In this document: positions 30,910 through 39,381 of the stretch, one piece after another
How positions within the stretch are numbered: the first letter of the stretch is position 1
Layout: every line of letters begins with the position of its first letter
From: a virus
Length of the DNA stretch: 43,992 bases
Reading direction: 5' to 3' (one strand)
Virus record (IMG/VR): IMGVR_UViG_3300031669_000065
Location: 1-43,992 of that record
The notes under the pieces: generated by a model
What the model saw: the letters and a program-made list of their open reading frames with translations, nothing else
Told to the model about the DNA's origin: nothing
Database searches by the model: none
Translations under genes and position numbers: made by a program

Positions 30910-32438
30910 TGGGCCTCTCTCCAGCAGCCATCCTGTACGACCTTGCCGGGAATGCTATCAAGAGCGTTCAGGATGGTGCTGACTATCTTCTGGGCGTAGC
31001 AGCGAAGATCCGCAACGCTGCCGGTACTGTCGTCAACCCCGCCACAGAGGACACGCTCGCAGGGGTAGCAACCGAGACGAAGCTCGAAGCTGTCCGTGCC
31101 CTCCTGGCCACCATCGATGCTGACACGGGCCACCTCAACGTAGACCTGTCCACCATCGCTACGGAGACGAAGCTCGAAGCAGTCCGCGCTCTCCTGGCTA
31201 CCATCGACGCCGACACCTCGAACCTGGACGTAGCCCTATCGACGAGGGCCACCGAAGCCACGTTGGCCACGGCCGATGGCCGCCTCACCACGATCGATGC
31301 TGTTTTGGATTCCATCAAGGACACAGATGGCATCAAGAAGATTGTCGATGCGCTTCCGATCGGTGACAACATCATCGGCCGCGTGAAGGTGACGGACGGC
31401 TCGTCCGTTGCAGCCGTACAGACGATCGATGGTGTGGAGCACCTGGCTGCTGGCAAGGCAAACATCCTCGACTCCAGCAACAGCTCCGTGGCGCAGCTTG
31501 CGCCAGCTGCCGAGTTCGCACCGAGCGGGACCGACGTTTCTCAATTCGCATCCGTGGCTATCACCGTCCATTCAGACAAGGACAGCGCCGTCGATGGGAT
31601 GGCCTTCGAGTTCAGCCAGGACGGGACGAATTGGGATGACGTGTACCCGTTCAACTTGGCTGCCGCTTCCTCGCAGACGAGGCGTTTCCAGTTTCCGGTG
31701 TGTGCCAGGTACTTCCGCGTTCACTACACCAACGGTGCCACGCTGACCACGCAGTTCAGGGTGCAGACGATCCTTCAACGGAACAACATACTGACCTCGA
31801 TCCATCGCATCGAGGACGTGGTGAAGGAGGACAGGTCGGCGCAGATCGTCAAGGCTGCGATCATCGCTCAACGCGAAGGCGCAGTGATCCAGAATTTCCA
31901 TCCTGTGCTAGCTGATGTATCGGGCAACCTGAAGGTCACGACGGTTGGGTCTGACATCCCATCTGACCCTTCCGCATTCGTTTTGCGGTATCTATTGAAT
32001 GGCACCTCCCACGACATGCGTGTAGACGGGTCGACCACTCCAGTCAACTTCCAAATTGGTCCAACAGTCACGAATGATGTCTGGTCTATTCGAGAGCTGC
32101 TCCTCACCTTTACCGCAGACGACTTCAACTTCGACGGATTGAGCTTCGGGCCGAACCTGGCTATGACCAATGGCTTCTCTGTGCAGGTTGTCAGGGGCGG
32201 CACGCCAGTGGAGGTATTCGTCGTCAAACAGAATGAAGACTTCCTACGCGTGCCGGGAAGGACGCCGCTGGTCAACAACACCGGGCCGAAGGACGTGCTG
32301 GGTGCGGCGCTTTCTTTTCAGGGTCTGGTACTTAACCAAGCAAATGGGGATGTAGTTCGGATCACTATTCGAGATGATCTAACGTCGGTTAAGTTCAAGT
32401 TCTTGGCTGCTACGCTGTTTGCTGTGAAGGTGCTCTGA
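30909..32438 (+). CDS. Tail-fibre-like structural protein with 30-residue repeats, 509 aa
   Basis: The start overlaps the preceding stop. Residues 54-113 contain two 30-residue repeats (TETKLEAVRALLATIDADT...), and a third degenerate copy follows to about 138. These repeats read as helices of a trimeric coiled coil, as in fibre and needle proteins. After that come beta domains: about 205-300 (VAITVHSDKDSAVDGMAFEF, YFRVHYTNGATL) and 360-509 (FVLRYLLNGTSHDMRVDGS to FKFLAATLFAVKVL). The fold of the last part recalls phage proteins next to fibre genes. It is probably a virion fibre or adhesion component. Confidence 0.72.
   Translation: MGLSPAAILYDLAGNAIKSVQDGADYLLGVAAKIRNAAGTVVNPATEDTLAGVATETKLEAVRALLATIDADTGHLNVDLSTIATETKLEAVRALLATIDADTSNLDVALSTRATEATLATADGRLTTIDAVLDSIKDTDGIKKIVDALPIGDNIIGRVKVTDGSSVAAVQTIDGVEHLAAGKANILDSSNSSVAQLAPAAEFAPSGTDVSQFASVAITVHSDKDSAVDGMAFEFSQDGTNWDDVYPFNLAAASSQTRRFQFPVCARYFRVHYTNGATLTTQFRVQTILQRNNILTSIHRIEDVVKEDRSAQIVKAAIIAQREGAVIQNFHPVLADVSGNLKVTTVGSDIPSDPSAFVLRYLLNGTSHDMRVDGSTTPVNFQIGPTVTNDVWSIRELLLTFTADDFNFDGLSFGPNLAMTNGFSVQVVRGGTPVEVFVVKQNEDFLRVPGRTPLVNNTGPKDVLGAALSFQGLVLNQANGDVVRITIRDDLTSVKFKFLAATLFAVKVL
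31068..31247 (+). repeat. Two 90-bp in-frame repeats encoding a 30-residue helix
   Basis: Units 31068-31157 and 31158-31247 encode nearly identical residues (ATETKLEAVRALLATIDADT plus a variable 10). Several differences between the units are synonymous (for example GCT/GCA, CTG/CTC pairs). Conservation at protein level with DNA divergence indicates an older repeat kept by selection. A third, degenerate unit begins at 31248. Confidence 0.88.
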
Positions 32439-33421
32439 TGGGCTACCAACAAGACGCCAGCGGCAACCCAATTTACGGCTCGCCGCAGTACACGCTCGGC
32501 AAGTCCAAGTTCCTGCGCACGGACATCGGCACGGAGCAAATGAACGTCAACGGTCTGGCCCCTGGTGGGACGACTTCCATCTGGACCGGGGACGCTGTTC
32601 TCTGGACACTGGAGCTTCAGGGCACTCCGGAGACCTACGCAGCGCATGATGGAACCTACGGACTGGACAGCGGTGTGCGAACTGCGGGGCAGGATACACG
32701 CTTCGATTCCGGTTCGGACCAGGACATTGCGGGGACCTATCAGAACTTGACGTTCTGGATGCAGCCCAAGGCGTTCCCCTCTGGATCACGCCTCGACATC
32801 AAGTGGAAGACATCCGGTGGTGGAACTCCTGGAGCAAAGCTGAGTGTTGCAGACTACGTTCCCAACATGGACCTGGATGTGTGGCAGCAAGTCACAATTC
32901 CGATCTCCGACTTCGCGCTTGGTGCAGACGTGGCACAGTTGGAGATCACGTATGCCCTCAAGGGTGGTCAGAAGTTCTATTTTGACACCTTCGAACTAGT
33001 AGCTGCTGGATCGGGCGGCCCTTATACGTTTCGAGTTGAGGCTCCTGCGGAAGAGATCTGGCACATCGGCCTACTGAACTTGATCTTGTCGGCAGGGTCC
33101 ACTGGCTGGAATAGCGATGCATTTGCCAACATTGCGGGAGGTCTGGCCCAGGGCCTGGTCCTGCGAAAAAAGAAACTCAGCACATCGGAAGTATTGTGGG
33201 CCTTCACCTTCCGGAAGAACATCGAGCTGTTTGGCCAGCTCGTTCCCTCCTACGATTTCACATTCGCTGACAGCTCGCTGATGGTCAACTTCTCCATGAA
33301 GCCGGAACCCGCCAGTCTGAACATCACGGACGACGAGGTGCTGGAGTTCTTGATCCGAGACAACCTCACCACGTTGACGAACATGAGGGCCTACATCCAC
33401 TACGGGAAGGAAGCTCTCTGA
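32438..33421 (+). CDS. Virion protein with CBM/jelly-roll-like domain, 327 aa
   Basis: The TGATG overlap couples it to the gene before. Residues about 95-190 look like a carbohydrate-binding or galactose-binding-like jelly roll. The strands are YQNLTFWMQPKAFPSGSRLD, then a Gly-rich part, DVWQQVTIPISDF, VAQLEITYALKGGQKFYFDT. The last of these matches the WxxVTIPLSDF and xxYFDDxxL pattern common in CBM-like sandwiches. The C-terminal part (about 200-327) is another beta domain. A role in binding host glycans during adsorption is an inference from fold and position. Confidence 0.7.
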   Translation: MGYQQDASGNPIYGSPQYTLGKSKFLRTDIGTEQMNVNGLAPGGTTSIWTGDAVLWTLELQGTPETYAAHDGTYGLDSGVRTAGQDTRFDSGSDQDIAGTYQNLTFWMQPKAFPSGSRLDIKWKTSGGGTPGAKLSVADYVPNMDLDVWQQVTIPISDFALGADVAQLEITYALKGGQKFYFDTFELVAAGSGGPYTFRVEAPAEEIWHIGLLNLILSAGSTGWNSDAFANIAGGLAQGLVLRKKKLSTSEVLWAFTFRKNIELFGQLVPSYDFTFADSSLMVNFSMKPEPASLNITDDEVLEFLIRDNLTTLTNMRAYIHYGKEAL

Positions 33422-34248
33422 TGGACCTGACCAAAAAGCCAGAGAAGGATGACGAAGGCCGCCTTCGCATCAGCCAGGAGCCCCGCAAGGTCGGCGATGG
33501 CCTGGTATTCGTAACACACAACTGGTGTGACCCAACGACGTGGTACACGCAGTCCGCTCGTGTGGAAGGGGAAACCCTTACGGACAGCGGGGACGGGCTG
33601 ACGTTCAACTCTAGCCACGACAACTGGATCGACATGACGCACGGGAAGATCTACCGCGAAGATCTGCTCGCTGCGTCCTACTTGCCCGTCATCAAGGTAG
33701 ATGGCACCACGAAGACGCAGCGAGCGCCCTGGGCAGAAGCGGGCGGTGACTTCACCATCGACTACGCCACAGGGGCAGTGACGTTCTTCGTTTCGCAGTC
33801 CGGTAAGGTCGTCACGGCTGATTACAGCCGAGAGAACGGCTCCCTGTTCATCGTCGGACCTACGGCAGGCAAGAGGCTCTGGGTCGAGTACAGCGAGGTC
33901 CAGTTCAGCCAGGACATTTCGATCAACGGAACGATCCACTTCCAGCCGTGGGCCTACAACCCCGATGACCTGCCGAACAAGATGCCTGCTGGCTACCCGA
34001 CGACCTACAAGACGATGGACAACTTCATCGAGGAGGCGAACGGAGCGTACCCGGTCATCCCTGCGATGGGAGGAGCACGCGGGTTCACCCAAGATCGGCT
34101 GACCTTCCCTTTCAAGTATCAGACGATCAAGGAGCTACGCAGCAGCTTCGGTGTGGAGATCCGGGTGTGGATTGCGGAGCAGGTGAAGTTTGGTGGACAG
34201 TACGCCACAGCCACTTTCTACTGCACGAGCTACGCGGAGACTGTGTGA
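33421..34248 (+). CDS. Beta-rich virion structural protein, 275 aa
   Basis: TGATG overlap at the start. The sequence alternates throughout: GDGLVFVTHNWCDPTTWYTQ at residues about 26-45, then a TFNSSHDNWIDMTHGKIYRE region, IDYATGAVTFF, SLFIVGPTAGKRLWVEYSEV and ISINGTIHFQPWAYN. It is probably a fibre, baseplate or capsid-accessory protein acting with the two genes before it, with which it is coupled. No family is recognised. Confidence 0.7.
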   Translation: MDLTKKPEKDDEGRLRISQEPRKVGDGLVFVTHNWCDPTTWYTQSARVEGETLTDSGDGLTFNSSHDNWIDMTHGKIYREDLLAASYLPVIKVDGTTKTQRAPWAEAGGDFTIDYATGAVTFFVSQSGKVVTADYSRENGSLFIVGPTAGKRLWVEYSEVQFSQDISINGTIHFQPWAYNPDDLPNKMPAGYPTTYKTMDNFIEEANGAYPVIPAMGGARGFTQDRLTFPFKYQTIKELRSSFGVEIRVWIAEQVKFGGQYATATFYCTSYAETV

Positions 34249-34541
34249 TGACCAGCGACATCATCGATCTGTGGGCACTGATCCATCTCTTCTTCTTCGC
34301 GTTCATCGCATCGACCATCCACGCGCGATGGCAGCCTCACGTTCTCTACCACCTGCTCTGGTGGTTTCCTCTGAGCTTCGGTTGGGAGACCGCGGAGCAC
34401 TTTCTGCAGCGAGCCTACCCAGTGGCGTGGGGGGGCGTGATTGAGCATTGGGCTAACGCCTGGATTGCCGATCCCGCAGCAAATCTCATCGGCGTCATCG
34501 TGGGCATTGCTGTTGCTGACTGGTCTCATCACAGATTATGA
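34248..34541 (+). CDS. Small membrane protein, about three membrane segments, 97 aa
   Basis: ATG 34248 overlaps the previous TGA. Hydrophobic segments lie at residues about 5-23, 32-47 and 75-93. Between them is the segment WETAEHFLQRAYP and then IEHWANAWIADPAANLIG. The spacing of Glu, His, Trp-x-Asn and Asp-Pro resembles small bacterial membrane proteins of the VanZ-like or DUF2585-like type, but I cannot assign it. It is coupled to a papain-like hydrolase gene by an ATGA overlap, so it could take part in envelope penetration or lysis, for example as a holin. That is inference. Confidence 0.68.
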   Translation: MTSDIIDLWALIHLFFFAFIASTIHARWQPHVLYHLLWWFPLSFGWETAEHFLQRAYPVAWGGVIEHWANAWIADPAANLIGVIVGIAVADWSHHRL

Positions 34542-35077
34542 GCACTCACGGACCCACAGGAATTACGATCGGATTCTCCACTACCAACAAGTGGATGTCA
34601 GGTGTGATCCGTTGGATCACTCGTAGTCCAGTGAGTCATGCGTGGATCGGATTCGAAGACGCAACATTAGGGATCAGTTTGGTACTACAAGCAGAAGCGT
34701 GGGGTGTTGAGCTGCGGCCACGCTCCCGTTGGGAGAAAGAGAACAAAGCCAAAGCGGTGTTCAGTTCCCCCGATTCTGGAGATCGTTTGAAGGTGCTGAT
34801 ATCGGAGACGTTGGGGGCGAGGTACGACTGGCGTTCCGCCGGGCTTTTGGGGATCATTGGTTGGGCGAAGCGTTGGGTCAAGTCTCGATTCACTTTGAGG
34901 TTAAGTCGGTCTCCTAAAAGGTTGATGTGTGCGGAATTGGTCACTCGGTATTTGCACGCGCTTGGGTTGGCGAAAGATTTGGATGAAGAAACGTCGTCAC
35001 CTTTGGATCTTTTGGCTTGGTCCAACCATCATCTAACGGCGCATTGGCGTCATGAGGATGTGTTGAAGGTGAGGTGA
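34538..35077 (+). CDS. Permuted NlpC/P60 (papain-like) hydrolase-like protein
   Basis: The 179-residue protein has an early His in VSHAWIGFED (H34) and a late Cys in LMCAELVTRYLH (C131). This order (His first, Cys last) is typical of circularly permuted NlpC/P60 enzymes (YaeF/YiiX-like). The phage pattern SGVIRWITRSPVSHAWI is characteristic. Such proteins may cleave cell-wall peptides or amide/thioester bonds; the substrate is unknown. It overlaps the membrane protein gene by ATGA. Third-base composition is more AT-rich than in the capsid genes, suggesting low expression. Confidence 0.75.
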   Translation: MSTHGPTGITIGFSTTNKWMSGVIRWITRSPVSHAWIGFEDATLGISLVLQAEAWGVELRPRSRWEKENKAKAVFSSPDSGDRLKVLISETLGARYDWRSAGLLGIIGWAKRWVKSRFTLRLSRSPKRLMCAELVTRYLHALGLAKDLDEETSSPLDLLAWSNHHLTAHWRHEDVLKVR

Positions 35078-35146
35078 GCATACGGGGATGGTAGTTTCGA
35101 CAACTGAAGGGATCATGGCTGCTTGACCATAGGAGAACCAGTATCG

Positions 35147-35446
35147 ATGTCGCGCGAAGTTCCAGCTTTGCGAATCCTGCCCTCGATCGAGACGACGATC
35201 AGGGAACTTCGTAGGTGCGAGGTTGGCTGTCCTATGGCTAGAACACTTGATCAACAACTATACGATCTCAGGGTATTGGCAAATAAGATCAAGGAGAAAT
35301 ACGGTATCGAGTTGCCAGATGATCTGTTTGATGCTTCCAAAAACCTGGATACTGCGAGGCCCGACAACGCGGAGGGGCTTGATCTGATCCGCGAAATGCT
35401 GGAGAAGATTCTTCGGCTGGATGCTTACATTGACTCGTTGCGGTAA
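35147..35446 (+). CDS. Hypothetical helical protein, 99 aa
   Basis: ATG 35147 is chosen (AGGAG 11 bases before); TTG 35123 and ATG 35234 are alternatives. The segment from about residue 30 is helical (ARTLDQQLYDLRVLANKIKE, then GLDLIREMLEKILRLDAYID), with a linker rich in Pro and Asp. The N-terminal 25 residues are less convincing, so the shorter form from 35234 may be the true protein. There is no family. It lies ahead of a small membrane protein gene. Confidence 0.6.
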   Translation: MSREVPALRILPSIETTIRELRRCEVGCPMARTLDQQLYDLRVLANKIKEKYGIELPDDLFDASKNLDTARPDNAEGLDLIREMLEKILRLDAYIDSLR

Positions 35447-35457
35447 GGAAGCGGCCG

Positions 35458-35694
35458 ATGGAGACAGCTTTGGGCCCCGTGATAACGGCTCTGTTGAAGT
35501 TGGGGGCACCGTGGATCGTGGTGGCAGTTTTCGTGATCTTGTTTTTGGCAGAGAGAAAGAGAAAAGACGAGTTGGCTGACAAGCTGTACGACTTGGGACT
35601 CGCGATGACGAAAACGAACACTGAGGTCCACAGTACGCTGCAGCTGGTGCAGAGGGATCTCGAGGCGATCAAAGTATTTAGGAGGACCCGTTGA
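35458..35694 (+). CDS. Small single-pass membrane protein, holin-like, 78 aa
   Basis: TAAGGAAG precedes ATG 35458. One transmembrane helix (residues about 8-30, PWIVVAVFVILFLAE) is followed directly by a charged segment (ERKRKDELADKLYDLGLAMT) and a C-terminal coiled coil. The size, single helix, positive flank and coiled coil resemble class III holins or phage holin-associated proteins, though there is no family motif. Its neighbours include other envelope-type genes (34248-35077), giving a possible lysis group. The stop overlaps the next start. Confidence 0.65.
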   Translation: METALGPVITALLKLGAPWIVVAVFVILFLAERKRKDELADKLYDLGLAMTKTNTEVHSTLQLVQRDLEAIKVFRRTR

Positions 35695-36077
35695 TGCTAC
35701 CAAAGGACGACCCGTCGTCGATTGGAGCCATCCTGGTCGCAATGGGGGTCATCTCAGAGGAACAGTTGCAGGATGCGGTCCAGGAGCAGCATAATGTCCG
35801 CATGGACGTGATGCTGGGAAAGCTGTTGCTGGCCAATGGGATCATTTCAGCAGCACAGTTGGAAACTGCGTTGCGATCACAGAATGATCTCCGTAGCGGT
35901 AAGAAACACAAGCGGGCGATGGCACAGTCTAGGATAGCGGAGCAGGGAGTTGGCGCAGTGATGTCGTTGGCAGCAAAACTTAGGCACAGTGCCTACGAAG
36001 CAAAGGAGAGGATCACTGGATCAGATTTCCCATGTATCACAGCTGACATGGTAGCAGGTAAGAAGTCCGACAGTTGA
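35694..36077 (+). CDS. MshEN-like (GspE/PilB N-terminal type) stand-alone domain protein
   Basis: The 127-residue protein has two helical repeats with the pattern of the N-terminal domain of type II secretion and type IV pilus ATPases. These are SIGAILVAMGVISEEQLQDA (residues 9-28, continuing to Q32) and LGKLLLANGIISAAQLETAL (41-60, then RSQ). In MshE-type proteins this module binds cyclic di-GMP. Here the first repeat lacks the usual Arg before Leu-Gly (SIG), so ligand binding is uncertain. The remainder is a basic helical tail. AGGAGG lies eight bases ahead of ATG 35694. No ATPase domain is present. Confidence 0.72.
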   Translation: MLPKDDPSSIGAILVAMGVISEEQLQDAVQEQHNVRMDVMLGKLLLANGIISAAQLETALRSQNDLRSGKKHKRAMAQSRIAEQGVGAVMSLAAKLRHSAYEAKERITGSDFPCITADMVAGKKSDS

Positions 36078-36093
36078 TCGACGATGATGAGAC

Positions 36094-36519
36094 ATGACGT
36101 TTTCATCCGTTCGAATAAAGACCGGCGAGAAAGAGCCGATCGTCGTATTGATCGTAGATCAGCACGGCGACCCGTTAATAGGTCTCGTTGATATTGAGAT
36201 CAAAGTACGGCGCGGTAGCGATGGCTTCTACCTCGATTGGTCGGACAACAGTTTCAAGACGTCCCCGACTCAGCTGTTGGTGGCGCTAGAAGAGATCTCG
36301 GCTACGTTTAGCCCTGGGGAGTATCAACTGAACACGCCGACGCATGTGGATGGTTTGGACACTTCGACATTCACGCAACTCGTCGATGAGGAACAGTACT
36401 TTGTGACATGCGTGCAAGACGGAGCAGACACCGCTACGAACGTGCCCCAGATCGGGGAGATCAAGGTCGGCGGGTTCGTTGACGATATCGTCGAGGATCG
36501 GTACCCTGTGATCTTCTAG
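36094..36519 (+). CDS. Beta-domain virion protein, 141 aa
   Basis: The protein reads as one Ig-like or baseplate-type sandwich. EPIVVLIVDQHGDPLIGLVD forms a first strand pair with the GxPLxGL turn. IEIKVRRGSDGFYLDW follows, then ISATFSPGEYQLNT and EQYFVTCVQDGAD. The same layout (a KS or RR segment, then an F-x-P/E-x-GxY motif) occurs in the next gene, so they may be paralogues. ATG 36094 has only a weak site (GATGAGAC). Role: probably tail or baseplate. Confidence 0.7.
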   Translation: MTFSSVRIKTGEKEPIVVLIVDQHGDPLIGLVDIEIKVRRGSDGFYLDWSDNSFKTSPTQLLVALEEISATFSPGEYQLNTPTHVDGLDTSTFTQLVDEEQYFVTCVQDGADTATNVPQIGEIKVGGFVDDIVEDRYPVIF

Positions 36520-36528
36520 GAGTGACTC

Positions 36529-37170
36529 ATGTCGTGCATCAAAATTCTTCAAGGAACGCCGACCTGGCTACCGATCATTGCTGCCGACGTGGGTACTGGA
36601 GATCCGCGGATTGGGATCACCTTCAATCAAATCGACGTCGCGTTCAAGAAATCTACCGATCTCACATTTGCGCTGAAGACGCTGGTGGGGCCTGGTACGG
36701 ATTTCCGTGAGAACGGAAACGGCGTTTACGAGATCTTGTTCTCGGCTCCAGATCTGGCTGTGTTGGGGACCTTCCTGTATGCCGTGAACAGTAACGGCGC
36801 CCTTACACCACCTGCTCTCCGACAATTCATCGGTCAGGCCTACATCGAATCGTCCAGCACGTACACCCCTGGGACGATCTCGTTGCCGACCAATGTCCTC
36901 ACAGGGAATCTGGTCAACCTTCACGGGTACCCCTTGATCGGAGAAGCGGTAAGCGCGAGGATCGTTTCGGCTCCAGCCATCCAGGGTATCTCCCCCAACT
37001 TCGGTGGCATTGGGATGGACATCGTCAGTGCGAAGACCGACTCCGCCGGATTCTTTGCTCTGGAGGTCGTTCAAGGGTCCGTGATCGACGTTGTGATCCC
37101 GGTTGTCAACTATCGTCGGACTCTGACTGTTCCGGCTAACAGCTCGGATAAGCTTTTCGAGATTCCATAG
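36529..37170 (+). CDS. Beta-domain virion protein, paralogue-like to its neighbour, 213 aa
   Basis: TAGGAGT precedes ATG 36529. Residues about 25-95 resemble the preceding protein: IDVAFKKSTDLTFALKTLVG, then FRENGNGVYEILFSAPDLAV and a Tyr-rich strand. Residues about 125-213 form a second domain, beginning with NLVNLHGYPLIGEAVSARIV. It has SAKTDSAGFFALEVVQGSVI and a VIPVVNYRRTLTV strand, which recalls carboxypeptidase-regulatory-like beta sandwiches (TDSxGxF pattern). It is probably a tail or baseplate component. Confidence 0.72.
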   Translation: MSCIKILQGTPTWLPIIAADVGTGDPRIGITFNQIDVAFKKSTDLTFALKTLVGPGTDFRENGNGVYEILFSAPDLAVLGTFLYAVNSNGALTPPALRQFIGQAYIESSSTYTPGTISLPTNVLTGNLVNLHGYPLIGEAVSARIVSAPAIQGISPNFGGIGMDIVSAKTDSAGFFALEVVQGSVIDVVIPVVNYRRTLTVPANSSDKLFEIP

Positions 37171-37179
37171 GACGCCACG

Positions 37180-38589
37180 ATGGGAGCACCGACAAGCATA
37201 AGCGTCATCCTGGACCTCGATGAGTACTGCAAGTTCGAGCGGGACCGCAGAACTCTTCAGGTTCAGTGGACGGCTGTGGGCGGTGGGGACATGTCAGCGG
37301 AGCAGCTGACTGTCGAGCTGTTCAAAGCGCGTCGGTCGCGAGACACTGTTGTCCACTCCACTACGATCACAATTGGGTTGTCAACTGATCCAGCTTCTGG
37401 TTCGGTGTCGATCAATCTCCTGGACGATGTGGTTGACTCCGACTATCTGAACCTGATCCGAAGGGGCCACTACTACATCAAAGTCACGTCTGTCACAGAC
37501 ACGAACGTGAGCGGAGTGTCGGCTGACTTTCCGATCTCTCTGGTGTCAGCGCAGCAGCTGCGGAACACGTACCTGTTTGGGTTGAATCTCCAGGCCAGTG
37601 ATGTGAGAGCGATGAAGTTCCAGCCCTCGCAGCTGACAGGCGTGGAGGTCATGGAGGTCAGCAGTTCCCACCAAACGGGGTTTGATAGGCTGACGTACAT
37701 CTACAACGGTTCCCCGGCAGTGCTGAGACAGATTTCTTGGGGAGCGGGCCCTGTGGTGTCGTTGCTAGCGCCTGGACGCTATTTGTTGCGTCACGATTGC
37801 TCAGGGGGCGACTACATCGTCATCCAGGTCAGGAACCTGTCCGCACTCCCTACAGACAACGTCACGGAGGACATGTTCGTCACCAAGGCTGAGATCACCG
37901 ACGACATGCTCCGTAGGTGGATCGACCAGTCGTGTGATTGGCTCGAGAACGACAAGCTGGCTGGTGTCTTTCTGGAGCCTACTCGCGTGGTCACCGACCC
38001 CGTGCTGCCGGGCAATGTGATGCCGGACTGGGACTACATCGTCCCAGCAATCACGTTCTACACTAGGGCGCCAGCTAAGTGGATCGACATTCTGTTCCCC
38101 TACATGGGGCTTCTTCGAATTGATGAGTTGTTTGGGCAGATCGCTGAAACCAGGATCATCGATGTGGCCCTGGAGTGGTTGGAGATCTCCGAGAGGAACG
38201 GTTTCGTTCAGCTCGTACCATTCAACACGACGATCGCCTTCCAGTTCATCGGTCTCATGTGGGTGGAAGGGCTCCGAGGCACCATGGAGTTGCCCAACTT
38301 CTGGCACTTCAATGCGATGGCTGGACTTCGTCAGGTGGATCCTGTCCTTCTGGAGGTTATCGCCAAAAAGGCAGCCGTGGATGCCCTCACGGTGGCTGGG
38401 CAGGCATTCCGAGGCGGGTTCGCCAGCCAGTCGCTGTCGAGGGACGGCGTGTCTGAGAGCGTGTCGTACACGGCTTCGGCCATCTACGGCATCTACTCAG
38501 CTACGATCGAGGACTACACAAAGTTCATCAACAGAGAGATCAAGCAGATCAAGGGCCGTTACCGCGGCGTAAATATGATCGTGATGTAG
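37180..38589 (+). CDS. Virion structural protein, neck/tail region, 469 aa
   Basis: The start at 37180 follows the previous stop by nine bases. The N-terminal 120 residues are a fibronectin-like beta domain (LQVQWTAVGGGDMSAEQLTV, HYYIKVTSVTDTNVSGVSAD). The C-terminal 230 are helical. They include AEITDDMLRRWIDQSCDWLE and a conserved-looking end, LSRDGVSESVSYTASAIYG. This end pattern (S-R-D-G-x-S, then helix with YxxxI) is known to me from structural proteins of several large myoviruses, in which the exact role is unclear. A neck, connector or baseplate role is likely. Confidence 0.7.
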   Translation: MGAPTSISVILDLDEYCKFERDRRTLQVQWTAVGGGDMSAEQLTVELFKARRSRDTVVHSTTITIGLSTDPASGSVSINLLDDVVDSDYLNLIRRGHYYIKVTSVTDTNVSGVSADFPISLVSAQQLRNTYLFGLNLQASDVRAMKFQPSQLTGVEVMEVSSSHQTGFDRLTYIYNGSPAVLRQISWGAGPVVSLLAPGRYLLRHDCSGGDYIVIQVRNLSALPTDNVTEDMFVTKAEITDDMLRRWIDQSCDWLENDKLAGVFLEPTRVVTDPVLPGNVMPDWDYIVPAITFYTRAPAKWIDILFPYMGLLRIDELFGQIAETRIIDVALEWLEISERNGFVQLVPFNTTIAFQFIGLMWVEGLRGTMELPNFWHFNAMAGLRQVDPVLLEVIAKKAAVDALTVAGQAFRGGFASQSLSRDGVSESVSYTASAIYGIYSATIEDYTKFINREIKQIKGRYRGVNMIVM

Positions 38590-38592
38590 ATC

Positions 38593-39381
38593 ATGGGACG
38601 TGGAACTGACAGAGGACTTGGGATCGATTGGGCCTTTCCCAGTCATCACGGACTCATCGACAATCGTGGGGAAACCCTTATCCACGAGACGGGTATTCGT
38701 TGCCCATGTAACATTGAGGACACTCTGGCTGGTCAGATCACGCGAAAGGATGTCCCGCGGCGCAGGACCACGTACCGTTGCCCCAACTGTTTGGGTGAGG
38801 GCTATCTGTACAGGCATCCAAGAAAGATCATCGCTCTGATCACTAATATCTCAGAGAATACGTCCCGTCAGGAGGAAGGTTGGATCATGCCCGGGGACGC
38901 AATTATGTCCCCCAAGCCAGGGTACATCGTCTCAAACGGAGACTTGGTTACTTTCACCTGGAGCCAACCGTTAGACGAAGGCCAGGTGATCATCCGAGGT
39001 GCGGCCACCCTGAGCGAGAATACCGCCAGGAAGACAGACATCGAAGAGAATGAAGATCGGCTGTGGTACAACGCAGAATCTCCCATCTGGTGCGAAGATG
39101 CGGATGGCGTCGTGTATCGTACCGGAGACTTCATCCTGGACGGCAGCAAGCGCATCATCTGGCAGGGCAACAGCCCTTCGATCGGTAAAGCCTACACGCT
39201 GAAGTACAAGGCCTACCTAGAGTGGGAGGCCTGGCAGCCGCCGGTTACTCGCCGGGATAGAGATCGGGACCTGGGTGGTCGTGTGCTGCTGCGCAAGCGC
39301 CACGTTGCTCAGGTCAACGACGACCCCACAATCCGGCAGCGCGACAAACTAACCTTCTGTGCTCGGATGGAGGGTTGCTAA
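38593..39381 (+). CDS. Virion protein with N-terminal Zn-binding motif, 262 aa
   Basis: ATG 38593 follows the preceding stop by three bases. The CPC pair (C37, C39) and CPNC (C63, C66) make a probable zinc knuckle, with GEGYLYRHPRKI next to it. Residues about 95-240 form a beta-rich domain (PGYIVSNGDLVTFTWSQPLD, QVIIRGAATL, YTLKYKAYLEWEAW). It then has a basic end (RRDRDRDLGGRVLLRKRH). Similar zinc-bearing proteins sit between structural genes in large phages, where they are annotated only as virion proteins. Coupling to neighbours supports a neck or tail-assembly role. Confidence 0.7.
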   Translation: MGRGTDRGLGIDWAFPSHHGLIDNRGETLIHETGIRCPCNIEDTLAGQITRKDVPRRRTTYRCPNCLGEGYLYRHPRKIIALITNISENTSRQEEGWIMPGDAIMSPKPGYIVSNGDLVTFTWSQPLDEGQVIIRGAATLSENTARKTDIEENEDRLWYNAESPIWCEDADGVVYRTGDFILDGSKRIIWQGNSPSIGKAYTLKYKAYLEWEAWQPPVTRRDRDRDLGGRVLLRKRHVAQVNDDPTIRQRDKLTFCARMEGC

